Source: Aphelenchoides besseyi (lineage: Eukaryota; Nematoda; Chromadorea; Rhabditida; Aphelenchoididae). Taken from it: DNA of 64,000 nucleotides. Location of the stretch: the NCBI GenBank assembly GCA_024699855.1, contig JAMPIQ010000002.1:17546001-17610000 (forward strand). The letters are read 5' to 3'. The position numbers were made by a program, and so were the translations under genes. Of the stretch, positions 22,546 to 34,858 are shown one piece after another. Under the pieces are notes generated by a model. That model saw only the letters and a list, made by a program, of their open reading frames with translations. It did no database searches and had not been told where the DNA came from. How positions within the stretch are numbered: the first letter of the stretch is position 1; the number at the start of each line of letters is the position of its first letter.

Positions 22546-25500
22546 TTAAAGTTCGTATGGAGGCGGGTCTTTAGTTTGAGATTTTACAGTACTCGCGGGA
22601 GTTGGCGGATGTGCTTGTCGTCGCTTTCTGTGTCGTCGTCTTGATCGTCTTGAACGTTCTTCCAAAACTGACGATGAAGTAGACGAGGACTCCGAATTTC
22701 TTGTTGGAGCATTTCGTGCATGATGAGCGGATTGAGCAGCAACCACTTCTGCATAACGAATTCCAGTTGGTTTGACTACGCCATAGGTGCTCAATGAAGC
22801 AATCGAATTTGGAGGAACGTAGAAATGCGTACCGGAAGTTGGAGCCGGTAAAAACCACGACGTCCCACCAGAAGATGTTATGATTGATGCGGGAGCTGTT
22901 GCCAACGCTTCACCAGCACCAATGGCGTAACTTGAAAAATGTGGTACTTCCATTAATTCGGAAGGCGCATGAACTCCATCTCGTGGCCATGGTAGTGTGT
23001 TATAATGTTGTGTTGGCGTGTGAACCGAATTGTGTAGAGTAGGAGATGAGACATAACGACTATGAGTAGTTGGAAGAGTTGCAGTCGCATAAACCGGATA
23101 ATCAGCATTGGAGATCAATGGACGTAAGGCTACGACTTCCACCAACGAGCGATCCGAATAAGTATGTGATCCGTGACGTCTATTTGCGTTATGAGATTTC
23201 GAGCGTCGCATCGAAACGCAAAAAGTGCAGCATAGAATTAGAAGAAGCATCCCTAGCACAATAAGAGCCACGGTAATGAGCAAATTCATATTTTCGGATA
23301 ACAATTGATGCGCACGTGAGTCTTCAGCATTCGAATTCACAAAATTAATCGAATCATGTAAACGATGTCCACAGACTTCTGTCAGCTCATCAGCACCGTT
23401 CGGACACTGCAATCTCCCATTGCACAACGATGATCGAAGAATGCAACCACTATCGACAGCTTTTTCGGTTTTAACGACAAACGTAGAGAAAGCTTCACAG
23501 TCAAATTGAGTTGATGGGTTCGAACAACGGCAATGTGATTCGTCCGATCCATCGGCACAATCGATTTGTCCGTTGCATAGCTGGAAACATTTATAGGTTA
23601 GTTTAAAAACTTGTTCGTCCTTTAAAGCAACTCACTTGATGTCGAGAAATTGAATTACGACGATCATCGCAAACCCATTTTCGAATCGCATATTTTTTCG
23701 GGACCAGCTCTTTGACTTTCATGTAGTCGGGCTTATTAACGTGTTCGTAGAGTTTACAGCGCAGTGGGCTCTCATCGCTGCCATCCTGACAATCGTTGAT
23801 TCCATTACATTTCTGTGCAAAGTGGACACATTCTCGTCCATTCAAACATTGAAACTCCCATTCCTCGCAACGAATATTCGAATGACATTGATTGCTGCTG
23901 AAACTCCTAAAATGATCGTTGTTTCTTAGAATCTAACTTACTCGTTAACTGCTGCACTAAACCCAACGGTGCACAAACACTCGAAATCTCGTTTTTGTGT
24001 TCGTTGATCCCGATTCCCAACACAAATTCCTGCACACGGTGCGTTTGTGCACGGCAAAGTTTCAGTTCTACCGTGTCGTTCGGTTGCCGCAATTGAATCG
24101 CCTATTGCCGCTGAAGTTCCAACAATAATTGCACTTGCCAGGTGTTTAAAGTGCTCGCTGGCTGCTTTTGCCCATTGAGCTTGTCGTAGATTCGACAATC
24201 GATAAATCGTAGCGTTGTTTGTCGGTAACACAAAAACCATTTCATCGTATTGACTCGTTGTAGTTGCGGTAAGAAGAACGGTTTGATCATCAATCACAGC
24301 GATATTAGAGACTTGAGCAAAGCCGGAGAACGAATCTGTTTCTAAACTTAATACCTAAGAATAAAATATCATTAAACCTACTCGAAAGATCATTATTGGA
24401 CGAGATAAACTGCTCATACTCTAGGTGCTGTCGTACATCGTCATCACCGAACACTGAACGCGACCAAACGCCGTTCGCTCCCGTGTAAATCAAACGATGA
24501 GCCGCCAGATCGGAAGTTAATTTTGTGATGTGATAGTGAAGTCCTTGAGTGACCACAACATTACAATGCTGACCGTCTAATTTGCAACGCACAATCGATG
24601 GAAGCTCATTGAATGGATTTTCATCGGTGTAGAAGAAAGTTCTGAATCAAATAAGTATTATTCGAAATGGCAACTCACTTCAGTCGATTAAAAATCGCAA
24701 GACGTCGAGGCGAAGGAAACTAAAAAACTCAATGACATTCCTATTACAAAGTTGGCGTAAGCGTCTTACTGCAGTTATTCCCGTGATTGACGATTTTCGA
24801 CTGCCATCAACGACATGTCCAATGAAAATAAGTCGGTCATCAGACTGAAAAAACACACAAGATTCCATAATCGCTAACTCCACTTACCCCAACTTTCCAT
24901 ACGTAAACCCAAGCCGCAGGTTCATTGTAGGCCTTCGAACACGATGCAAATAATTGGCGTCCAATTGAATCGATAACCAAATCGAAAAACTGCACGCATT
25001 CTGTTGTTAAACTCAATTCCAAATGCTCAGTTAGCTGAGGCGTGGATATTTGATCACTAGCACGTTTAACGTCCGTTCCATCACGGTCGAACGCATCAAT
25101 CCAATAAATGTAACGGTTGGTCGATCCCGAGTCAAAAGTTACGGCCAACGGATGCCCCACATTTTCAATTGGCAAAACAGAAAACGGAGTCTAAAATTCT
25201 TGCAACATAAAAGTTTTCAGAATATGCATTACCTTGTCAAACACCAGATCAGATGTTCTCGGCTTCTGATCTATGCGAAAACGTAGAAAACGGTCTTTTG
25301 CTGCCATAAGAAGAAAACGTGTTGGTCCTAAAACGATGACTCAAATATTTTATCAAATTAAACTTACCAATGCACTTTTCAGCTAGAAAATCAAACTCTT
25401 CGTGATCAGAACATACACAGTCATAATCCGGCGAATGTTGGGTTTCCTTTCGTAACAAACATACACATCCACTTTTTTGGGCACGTGCTTGGCATCTCAT

Positions 25501-28500
25501 CAATGAGGTAGATGGCGTGAAATCAACCACAGAATGTGCCATCAATAATGCAGTTAGGTTTGTTGCCACATCATGATGTAGAACTTCGATTGTTGAACGT
25601 AATTGACTTATTGATCGGTCGGTTTGATTGAAAAAGTAAATCTGTCCGTTAAAGCTACTGAGTATTTTTATCTGCTCAGAGTTGTAACCCAAAGTAGAGA
25701 GCATTTGACGTTTCTGAGCATGTCGTCTCAAATCAAAACTCCAAATCGTGTATTTGTCAAACCAAATGAGCTGTGAAGTTAATGGATCAAGAGTAAAAGA
25801 AAGAACATGATGATCCAACTCGACTAGTTTTTCACCGCCATTTGCGTTGCCAATAAATGGACACTTCTAAAGATGAAAACGTGTTATGACGTTGTTATTG
25901 ATAAATTACTCGAATTGAACAATTGGAACCGCCATAGCAGTCAACAAACAAGTAGATGGACAATGCTGAATCAACGACTAATTGGTAAGGTTCAATTTGA
26001 ATCCAAGATAATGTCTTACGAACATGTCCATCATTTCTAAGCACCTCAATTCTATTCAAGTATCCATTAGACCTAAAAAATAGTCTCTTGGCATAAATCT
26101 TCTTCTTGATTCGTACCAATAAACATTTCCCGTTTTCCAGTCAACTGCTAAACCACGTAAACTGCGAATTGATCGATCTTGATGGAAAACACTCGAAGAA
26201 GTACCATTGGTAAATGCTCGCACCAAACGACCATTATGAGCCGATGAGCAATCTACAGCAAAAACCAACTCATTTGTTGCCTAAAAACTACAATAAATTG
26301 AGTAAATATTAGAAGACTAACCGGATTAAACGCCAGAGCAATGGGTGCGGAAGTGACATTTGGTATGTTCAAATTTTGACCTACTGAAGAAGTAGGTCGT
26401 GACGGCAAACGAAACAAGTCATGGGTAGTTTCAGCTGTTGAATAAACAAAAAAGGTTGGCGGTTTAACACAACTTCGATTATCGAATTGTAATTCATAAG
26501 AGAAATCACATAGACAACGATGTTTTTGTTTATCAGGTCTAGATTCTTATTGAAAATAAATAGTTCGAAAACTTACAATGATAAGCATATTTGCTCGCAA
26601 CCGCCGTTCTCATTCCCACAGTCGTCGCTATGCACAAGTTTGGAACTTTGCAAATCTATTGCTCGAATTCCCATTTGTCTATAGGTTGCCAAGTCCAAAA
26701 TTTCGTTATGAATTTCAGCAGATTCAACTGGACGCAATCGACTGGAAACACGTACAACAGTCAGAGACTGTTCAATCAGCGAGCTAACGTAGATTTTATC
26801 GCCTACAAAAAATTTCTAGACAATACAATTATGTCTTACCCATTTTAGTAATTGAATGTGGTCTACGCAAATTCTCCATTAACACCCGTGGATTACGACC
26901 ATCCGATAGTTGAGCGACCATAAGTGTTGACATCTCAATGTCAACCCAATAAATCTGATCGTTTTCGGAATCCACTACAATCGACGTAATCCAATTCGGT
27001 CCACTTAAACGAATCAAAACTTCGCGGTGTGTTCCATCCAACCACGATCGTTCAATTTGTGTTTCGTTTGCAAAGTTCGAAAAGTAAATCCAACCGTTAC
27101 GAGAATCCACAATGAGAGCACGAGGATTTATAAGATTGTGAGAAATAATCGTTTGACGATACGGTCTTTCCATTAAGTGAAGACCAACAACTTCAATGCG
27201 TCCATTTATTGAGTCCAACCAAAACAAGTTCTGACCAATTGAATCGAAAGCAATGACGATTGCATCAGCAACTTTACTCGACGGTACCGAAAGATACTAT
27301 AAATTTAAACATTTGAGTGCGCTGTTTATACCAACAAACCTCAATTTTATTTTCACTCCAATATGAACGACAAAACTTTTGCGCTTCACGATCAATCCAG
27401 TAGACGTAATTTCTCTCAACGTCAAAATCCACAGCCACAGCTTGTCGAGTTGTTTTGACAATCTTTGAAGTTGATGAATGGACTGGTTTTGGAATAAACT
27501 CCTCGGTATCCAAACTCAAGTATAACAGTCCACTTGTAGCCCCAATAAGCAGAATCTTTTTCACTCCTTTTGGGTTGCATGTTTTTTCATCATCCAACAA
27601 TCGGACTCCAACTGGACAAGCGCATGAAAACCATGGGTAGCCCGGAATCTGAAGACAGAAATGAGAGCAACCGCCGTTCTGAAGTTTGCAGGGATTCGGA
27701 TTTGTACCTGCAATTAAGATCAATCAAAATCAGATGTATTTTAGGCTAACGTACGGTTCGGTTGTATTGATTGAACAGCAAAACGGAAAGTTTCAAATGA
27801 GTTTGAATTTGAAAGAGTTGTGATTGTATTTGAACAATTTTCGATCTCGCAAAATCGCATTTCATTGTTTGACGAAATTGAAGTCCAAAAAAGAAAGTTC
27901 TAAATATCGAATATTACAATTATGATTCACGTATGTTTTTACCTGAAAGACTTCCAAATGAATTGCTCGAACATTTTCTGCCAACGGCCGACACGAAGTC
28001 CGATTGTAGAGCTCACAGACTATGATTTCCGTATCTTCAAGAACCATACGAACATAGAAAAGAAGACGTTGCTGTGCGTCTAATGTAAGACTTGTAACTA
28101 GCGAATTACTGTTCTTCGACGTTGTTTCGTGAAACGGATGCCGATCGAGATGTTTGCCGTTCATCCACGCACGTTCAATACGTTTGTGGATGCGATTTAA
28201 CCAGTACATATAACTAAACAAACATTCTCTTAAATCAATCATTTGTGACATACCCATCTATTGAATCGACAACTAACGAGTCTAAACTATCCAGTTCACG
28301 ATGCAATATCACTGTGCAATCGTCGCTTGTTTTCGTGCGTTCTTTTCCTCTTAGCCAACTATCAAATTTGCAAACTTCAATACGTCCACTACTTTGTTGA
28401 ATTTCTGCTTCAATCGACAAATAAATGTTCTTGTTGATCCAATCCACAGCCAATGATGTGACCCTTTCATCGTCCATATACTTTTGTCTTTGAAGAAAAC

Positions 28501-28910
28501 GAGTAGATTGAAGCACGTCGACCGCGTGCATTGACATCAAATAAACTCGATCGTTTTCGTTTTTTGATAAACTGTCCACATAAGCCAAAGTATTCTAAAT
28601 CGGACGCAATACGGAACAACAAAAAGCCACTTACAGTTTCAACATCCACGGCCATTGGTAGAGGACTATCTTCGTTGATAATGTTGAGCAAAACCCGCTG
28701 TACAGAAACATTACGTGATTCTAGATCCAGAACAAAACGATTGAATGTATGACGTTTTCGAGCAACAAATGGAACTTGCAGGCCGTTGACTGCAAAACTA
28801 AATTGCTGAATTTCACAAGTCTACAGCTTACCGTCGTAAAAGATGACTAGGCAGTTAGAAACAAAAAGAATTAACCAAAAGCCGAGATTCGTATTCCGCA
28901 TTGTAAGCAT
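22546..28910 (-). CDS. LRP5/6 (Arrow)-type Wnt co-receptor
   Basis: A large type I receptor split by about 20 short introns. Order on the minus strand: signal peptide [16 protein letters not shown]; beta-propeller 1 (about 28800-27880, [17 protein letters not shown]); EGF-like 1 ([17 protein letters not shown]); propeller 2 (about 27580-26810, YVYWID, IYFSN, IYWVD); EGF-like 2 ([15 protein letters not shown]); propeller 3 (about 26450-25540, VYWYE); EGF-like 3 (about 25510-25370); propeller 4 (about 25330-24110, YIYWID); EGF-like 4 ([13 protein letters not shown]); three LDLa modules (about 23905-23370, with DCQDGSDES and DCADGSDES); a transmembrane span ([19 protein letters not shown], about 23292-23211); and a ~220-residue tail. 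Four propeller-EGF units plus three LDLa modules and one span is the specific LRP5/6 layout, not that of LRP1/2. The tail has one PPPSPxS-like site (HPPTPAS, about 22611) and ends PPPYEL. The ATG at 28910 or 28901 may be used. Confidence 0.85.
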
Positions 28911-30594
28911 TGAATTCACTCAAATTTGTGGAATTGAAAGACAAAAGAGCGACCTTTGAGATTACAGTCTCAATGTTACCAAATTCACAAGATTAATGGC
29001 GACATCTTAAGGTTCAATGTTGAGGTAAAAATTAACACGAGTCTACGAAACAGCGGCGGTGGTGAACAAAGTCGTTGGCTTCCTTCATTCTACCGCTTCT
29101 CATCAATCAACTCCCTACAAAACGAATGCTCGACTCACTCGTACAAGAAATTTGAGCTTTCGATATGTCCACATCGACTTCCCACTCAATCTAAACAGAT
29201 TGCAATAAAAAAGGCCCATCAATCATCGGATTTTCGCGCCAACTCGACTTTGCCATAAAATCGCAAATCAAAGGCGACGAATGCAAATGCGGGATAAAAT
29301 ATGAGCGCTTAAGAAGAGGGGAATGACCGTTGAAGTGTTCATATGGACAGAAAATCTGCGCGCTTCAACCCAAATCAAATCCACTCAAAGTCGAATGTCA
29401 CTTTCGAAATTCACGTGACTTTCTCGAGACAACAAACCTATTTCTGTACGCCGATCATAACTCCACCGAATGGCGTGCCGATTGACCTCATAATCCAAAC
29501 TCTCGGTTTGAAAAGCGAAACGAAAAGCGATCTGATAAGCGAGAAACTAATTATGAGTGTGATCGACAAGTTTTCTCCATTTCGTCAAGGACACAATTTT
29601 TCTCACTTTCAAGGCGTCAAATTCGAAATAACGCAAAGAAAACAGACGATCGTAGTGATACGCTTACAAAACGACTACGCGTTTAACCCAATAGCGCCAT
29701 TTCAATGACTATCCAACGTACATCAACGAACAACAAATGGCCTAGCCGTTAAGATAAATCCCGATAGCAAAAGACGGCGCGACAAAAAATGGCGAAAACT
29801 TTGATGCTCCCGATTCTTAGCCGCGATTTCTTTGTCCGATCGTTTACGAGTGATTTGTGGGGATGTGGGAGAGAATGAAAGGTTAAGAAAACGAACGTAA
29901 AAAAGAAAGCGATTGCAATGTTTCAGAAGTGAAGAACGACATGTTGGCTACTTCGGATATCACTCGTAACGTTGGTTGTGTTACTGTTTACGTGTTTGTC
30001 TCGTCAATTAAAACGAATTATGCAAATCGTTGGAACTCGAATGGCCGTTTGCTCGTCGTCATTGTGTTCGCTTGACACGAGAATGCGCATTTCGAAGAAC
30101 AATCTACGCGTTTATAGGAACTTAATCTCAAACGTTCATTCAACAAAACTTTCATTGTCTTTGCGTTCAAACCTCCACTTTAAAAGATGATTGTGCGGCG
30201 GTTAACAGCGAAAAAATTTTCTCCTCGACCCAAAACAAAAAAACGCAGAGACATGTCCAAAACCAATGAAGTTAAATTGGAATGGTGAGTCAAAGGAAAC
30301 GGGACCCAACGGAAACATTCGTCTTAACATTACTCAACGACGAGTTTCATTTCGAAAGTGCGTAAAACGACCATCAGTGGTTTGTTCTTCGACGAGAATC
30401 AATGCGTATTCGCTTCCATTGGTTATAGTTGCTTGGAAGGTTAGTTTTTGGCACATTCGTTCACCGTTGGTATCAAAAATTTATGGTTAAGGATTAGGCG
30501 GACAATGAGATTACAACAAATGGATTGAGAGAATTAGAAAAATTAGGAAGGAAACTGACGTTCGTAGTGACCAGAATGTTCTCGGCGCTGCCTT
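28911..30594. other. Intergenic, no supported gene
   Basis: The part next to 28911 is the receptor's promoter side. A 121-codon plus-strand frame (29343-29708) has an ATG but no recognisable domain and no introns. A short ATG frame begins at 29941 just after a good acceptor (TTTCAG) and may be a first exon, but nothing downstream extends it convincingly. Confidence 0.4.
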
Positions 30595-31835
30595 CTAACT
30601 GTTTCGCATTTGTTCGATTTCCCAAAATTGGCCGCGTCTCATCACTTGATGTTTCTTTTCCAAGTTCTTTCGTCGTATGCGACGGTTCTTGGCCTGCGAA
30701 ATTTCTTTGACCACCACTTTGCCCAAGGTCGACAAATCGATTTCTTGTTCGGCGCTTTCGTCCGCGTCGAAGTCCTGCGAATCGATGAATGGACTCGACG
30801 TTTCCGACGTGTTCTGTTGCGGTGTGTTCTGATTGTTATGAGACGTGGATTGGTAAGAGAGCGCAAGACGCGCAGCCGTGTGTTGGGAATCGAAAGCAAT
30901 GATCGTATCCTGTGATTCGTATGTTCCCATCGATTCAGTTTGATTTTTGCGTAGAGTCTAAAACGAGCAATTAGTCGTAGGTTTCTTCTGGTGCCTACCT
31001 GTTCGAGCATATACATTTGCTTCATCATCTGCGGATCGAATGCGTCGTCACCGACTTTCTCTTGACGTCGTTTCTTGCGTCGACGCTCTCGCCCGGTCAG
31101 TTCTTCGTCATCTTCACTCTCGTAGTCCATGTGTTTTCTGAACAACAAAAACGATCAATAGGTGTTGATAAGAAGAACAAACTTTTTCATTCGACGAGCT
31201 CCATAGGCACGATGAAGCCCTTGAATCAACGCTCCACGCTCAATGGTGTAACCACGAGCCGCTTCAACAGCTAAAACAATTTTGTGAACAACAATTTCCG
31301 ATCGAAGTCGGTTACCATTTAGTGCTTCGTGAGAGCTCATACAGAGCTTGTCGATCAAATAGCGGCAAATGAGAAATCCCGTACGGTTGACGCCATCGGT
31401 ACAATGAACTCCGATCAGAAGGTCATTGTCTTGATTTTTTTCCAAAAACTCGTCGACCAATTTGATGAAAGCACGAACCAAATTCTCGCATTCGATGAAA
31501 CTTCGACCGGAGGACGGTAATTTCTGGTACTCAATGGAAAGATTGCTGATTTCTCGCGGATCGTAGTAGCGTTCCGTGTTCGTGGCATTGATCACCAATC
31601 CAATGGGCATGTTGCGAAAAACCAACTAAACGAAATCAAATCTTCAAATCCACAGGCTTACCGTACGGTAGAGATCGGGGACCGTAAATCGTTTCTCGGG
31701 CATGTACCGACAGACGAGTTCGTGACGGAGCGGCGTTTTGAACGCAAAAATCCGCGTCTGCGCCACGACGTTGCCGACCGCTTCATATTTGGCCCACCTG
31801 AAACATTCACGATTATTTCTTGGACGAGAAAACAT
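30595..31835 (-). CDS. RNA 5'-triphosphatase/diphosphatase, DUSP11/PIR-1 type
   Basis: A dual-specificity-fold phosphatase that trims 5' tri- and diphosphates from RNA. In C. elegans PIR-1 acts in small-RNA pathways. Exons 31835-31662, 31625-31316, 31270-31183, 31137-30999 and 30957-30595 join in frame. Motifs: WAKYEAVGNVVAQTRIFAFK (family N-terminus); INATNTERYYDPREI with the family's RYY; the active-site loop GVHCTDGVNRTGFLICRYLI with the catalytic Cys and Arg; and RGYTIERGALIQGL. Human DUSP11 has HCTHGLNRTGY, so the loop matches but with Asp for His. The C-terminal extension of ~165 residues is unusual: acidic (ESEDDEELTG), then polybasic (RERRRKKRRQEK), then a second basic run (KNRRIRRKNLEKKHQ), probably nuclear-localising or RNA-binding. 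The sequence before WAKYE ends TTTCAG, so an upstream first exon is possible. Confidence 0.9.
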
Positions 31836-32559
31836 AATAGTGGTTATTGAAGGCTACGATTCAAGATCGTTACAAACTCAATACTTCGGGAAGGAATCGG
31901 CCAAAATGTCGATCGGTCACAAATTCACGAAACGCCGAAAGCGTAACATCAATAATTGTCTTTCAATGAACAAAAATCGTTTTCGCATGAAAAGACACAA
32001 TCAAACCACTTGAACGTGAGTTTTCTGATCTCTCCAACGAATACGATTCCGGAAAGTCGATTGTGAAAGTACGAAATGAACGAACGTCTTTTGGAAATCA
32101 ACTTTCACAAGACCACAAAAACATGAATAATAAAAATCCTCACTCTTTGGGTAATTTGCGACTTGTGCGCACCATCTCTCAAAGAAAAAACCCAGTAAAA
32201 ACCGAACTGATTACAAGCGACTCAAACGGGCGCCCCGTTTGCCGAACTCGATTGTTTCGCTAATCGCAAAAGTCCTGAAGCGTCGAATTTTCGGAACGTC
32301 GATGAATGTCGATTGGGAATCTTTTTAGTTCACAATTTGGACCATTCGAAATAGCAACGAAGACGATGAGCAGCCGACGTCGACAACAAGCGTCGTCGCG
32401 TTCCGAGTGAAATCGGGCTGCGGGGAAGACGCACGTGCGTGTGCGCCGTCAAAAAAGCGCGGTCTGCACGAAGCAGTTGTTTTCTCGGACAATTTGGAGG
32501 CAACTTCGAATTGAAAAAAGCGGCGGTTTACTTCGTTTACGGGTCTTGTATTTGCAACA
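31836..32559. promoter_or_regulatory. Shared intergenic region between divergent DUSP11 and RFC2 genes
   Basis: 724 bp separate the two start codons on opposite strands, so promoters for both must lie here. The part next to RFC2 (about 32340-32480) is richer in CG dinucleotides than its surroundings. No TATA box at a convincing distance was identified. The open frame at 32063-32263 has no domain. Confidence 0.4.
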
Positions 32560-33959
32560 ATGACTGCTACCGAAACACCAATGGATGTTGATAATCCGAT
32601 GGTTGTGAGTCAAATCGAACCAACGCAAAAAGAACTGCGAAAGGAGAAGTTGGCCTCTTTGCCGTGGTACCGTTGAATCGGTCAATCGCCTTCTAATTCT
32701 CGTCTTTAGGTTGGAGAAATATCGTCCACGAAAACTGGAGGATATGGTTGGATCTGAAGAGACAATCAGTCGCTTCAAGTACTTCGCAATTCACGGCAAC
32801 ATTCCGCATCTCATTTTGTCAGTAGGTTTCCTACTTCCCACTTATTGTATATATTTGGAATTCTAGGGACCTCCAGGAGTCGGAAAAACAACCGTAATTC
32901 ATGCAATGGCACATGAGACGTTGAAAGAGAATTTCAAGAAGGCGGTTCTCGAGTTGAATGCGTCTGACGAGCGTGGACTTGACGTTGTTCGCAATCGAAT
33001 TCGTGTGTTTGCTGAAGGTCGTTGTGATTTGCCGGAGAATCGGCACAAAATCATCATTCTCGATGAAGTTGATAGTATGACTGAAGGAGCACAACAAGCG
33101 TTGCGACGAATTATGGAGAAATACGCTTCGACCACTCGGTTTATGCTCGCTTGCAATCAATCAAACAAAATCATTGGCAAGTAAAGTTAATTGTCTCTTA
33201 TGCCAAGTGTATTTTAGAGCCTATTCAATCGCGCTGTGCGTTGATTAAGTTTGGAGTGTTGGAAGACAAAGAAGTTTACCGTCGATTGGTCGAAATTTGT
33301 GGTTTTGAAAGATTGGAATATGTTAAAGAGGGACTTGATGCGCTTGTGTTTACAGCTCAAGGAGATATGCGACAAGTAGGAGTGGAATGTTGTAGTTCAT
33401 TAACATTCATTTTAAGGCAATCAACAATCTTCAATGCACGGCTTCTGGTTATGGAACGATTACGGCGGAGAATGTCTATAAGGTCTGCGATGAATCGCAT
33501 CCCGCCGACATTGTTGCATTCTTCGAACATTGTGCTCATGGCGAGTTCCGTCGTGCGTACAGTTTTATTGAGAAGCAACATGTCGATGGTCATGCATTTA
33601 CCGATATGTTAATTGTTTTGAATCGAACGTTGATAACCACTGATATTACCGAAGCAGTGAGACTCGAATTCATCAAGGTTTGTTTTTTGTTTATATATCA
33701 ACATAAGCCCTTTAAACCAAAAGTTTGCTTTGTATTTTGAAAGTGATTATAAAATACGAACACATGTTGGGGGCAAAATAATTAGGGAAGATGATAAGGT
33801 GCTTTGAACTCATTTGTCTCAATACATCAGTTAATCTTCCAACATTTTCAGATTCTTGGTCTTACACATATGAGCGCTCTCAAAGGACATGATGAACGAT
33901 TGCAGATGGCTGGTTTTGTGGCAAAACTGTGCAATGCTCATAAACGTCTTGTGTCTTAA
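32560..33959 (+). CDS. Replication factor C subunit 2 (RFC2/p40)
   Basis: A small subunit of the clamp loader that opens and loads PCNA at primer ends. Exons: 32560-32666, 32710-32821, 32867-33176, 33218-33375, 33417-33677 and 33852-33959. Motifs in order: [14 protein letters not shown] (RFC box II), Walker [26 protein letters not shown], Walker B with sensor [19 protein letters not shown], the arginine-finger SRC in [27 protein letters not shown] and [10 protein letters not shown]. The last two motifs assign it to RFC2 rather than RFC4 or RFC5. The acidic N-terminus [14 protein letters not shown] is short. The intron at 33177-33217 begins GCAAGT and must be a GC-AG intron, because no GT choice keeps KIIEPIQSRC in frame. 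The final intron (174 nt) is longer than the others. Confidence 0.95.
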
Positions 33960-34023
33960 ACGAATCTCAAACTCTTTCATGTTCTCATTACTTTTCACTT
34001 CAACACTAAAGTGTAGAATCTAT

Positions 34024-34420
34024 TTATTTGTTTTGGTAAACGTTGATGTCATTCGGCAGAATGAGATTAAGTGTTGTAGGTGGCGGTTGTTCAGTTGTCC
34101 CAGAGTTACAACGAATAACGCTCACTGTTTGGCCGGTGAAGTTCGTTGTCTGTAGTAGTTGACTGAATGTTGCGGATTCGTCAAAAAGTTTGTTGGCTTT
34201 CCTATTAAAGGTATAAAAAGACGAAACAAACGGAGCTGACTTTGATTCTTTTTGCACAACCTCATGAATGTATCTTGCTCCGCAAGGATTTGTTCAACGT
34301 GATGTTAATACGATTCGTCAGTTTTTGAAGCATCTGATCAGGAAGCACACGAGGCACCAATGTGTTATGCATTTCGTGTGTAAACTTTGACAATTGTCGG
34401 AATTGCAATTAAAGTTATTG
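34024..34420 (-). CDS. Possible small gene, unrecognised
   Basis: The minus strand carries coding-like sequence: ARYIHEVVQKESKSAPF followed, possibly through a short intron ending TTTAATAG, by ANKLFDESATFSQLLQ and a Pro/Thr-rich end that stops at 34024. Upstream, THEMHNTLVPRVLPDQML (about 34300-34390) lies in another frame, and no clean junction was found. No family recognised. It may instead be the 3' noncoding region of RFC2. Confidence 0.25.
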
Positions 34421-34858
34421 GACGGAAATAAAGATACCAATCAAAATAATCAGTAGCAAATTTGCAAGAAGAATATGAAAACTAACGTACATTTCATCGC
34501 AATAACATAAACTCAACGAGCAACATCTTCTGAATACAAACGCAAAGATTTAATCTAATTCTTTTTGTTCTTTTTGCAAAGTAGTTTTTTGCATTAGAAA
34601 CCAATATCTAAACCCGTAAATTATGATCATAAAACTAGCAATCCAGATTGTAAGACATCAATAACAAACCATCGTTGATGTAAAAGTGGATGAATAAACC
34701 AAAAATTTATTCTTTCACACAACTTCATTTGAATGAAATTCCTTCAATCAAGCTTACTCGGATGTTTGCTTCCAAAAATATTTATAGGACCACTATCAAA
34801 ATGGTGAAAGCACAACGAATTATTGAGATTTAAGGTGTTGAAATAATAAGCCGGTCAT

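Noticed and set aside
22546..23427. Treating the 293-codon ORF as a separate gene
   Set aside because: Its first residues are the end of the third LDLa module. It is the last exon of the receptor, carrying the membrane span and tail.
29343..29708. 121-codon plus-strand ORF upstream of the receptor gene
   Set aside because: No recognisable domain and no neighbouring exons. Isolated single-exon genes are atypical of this window.
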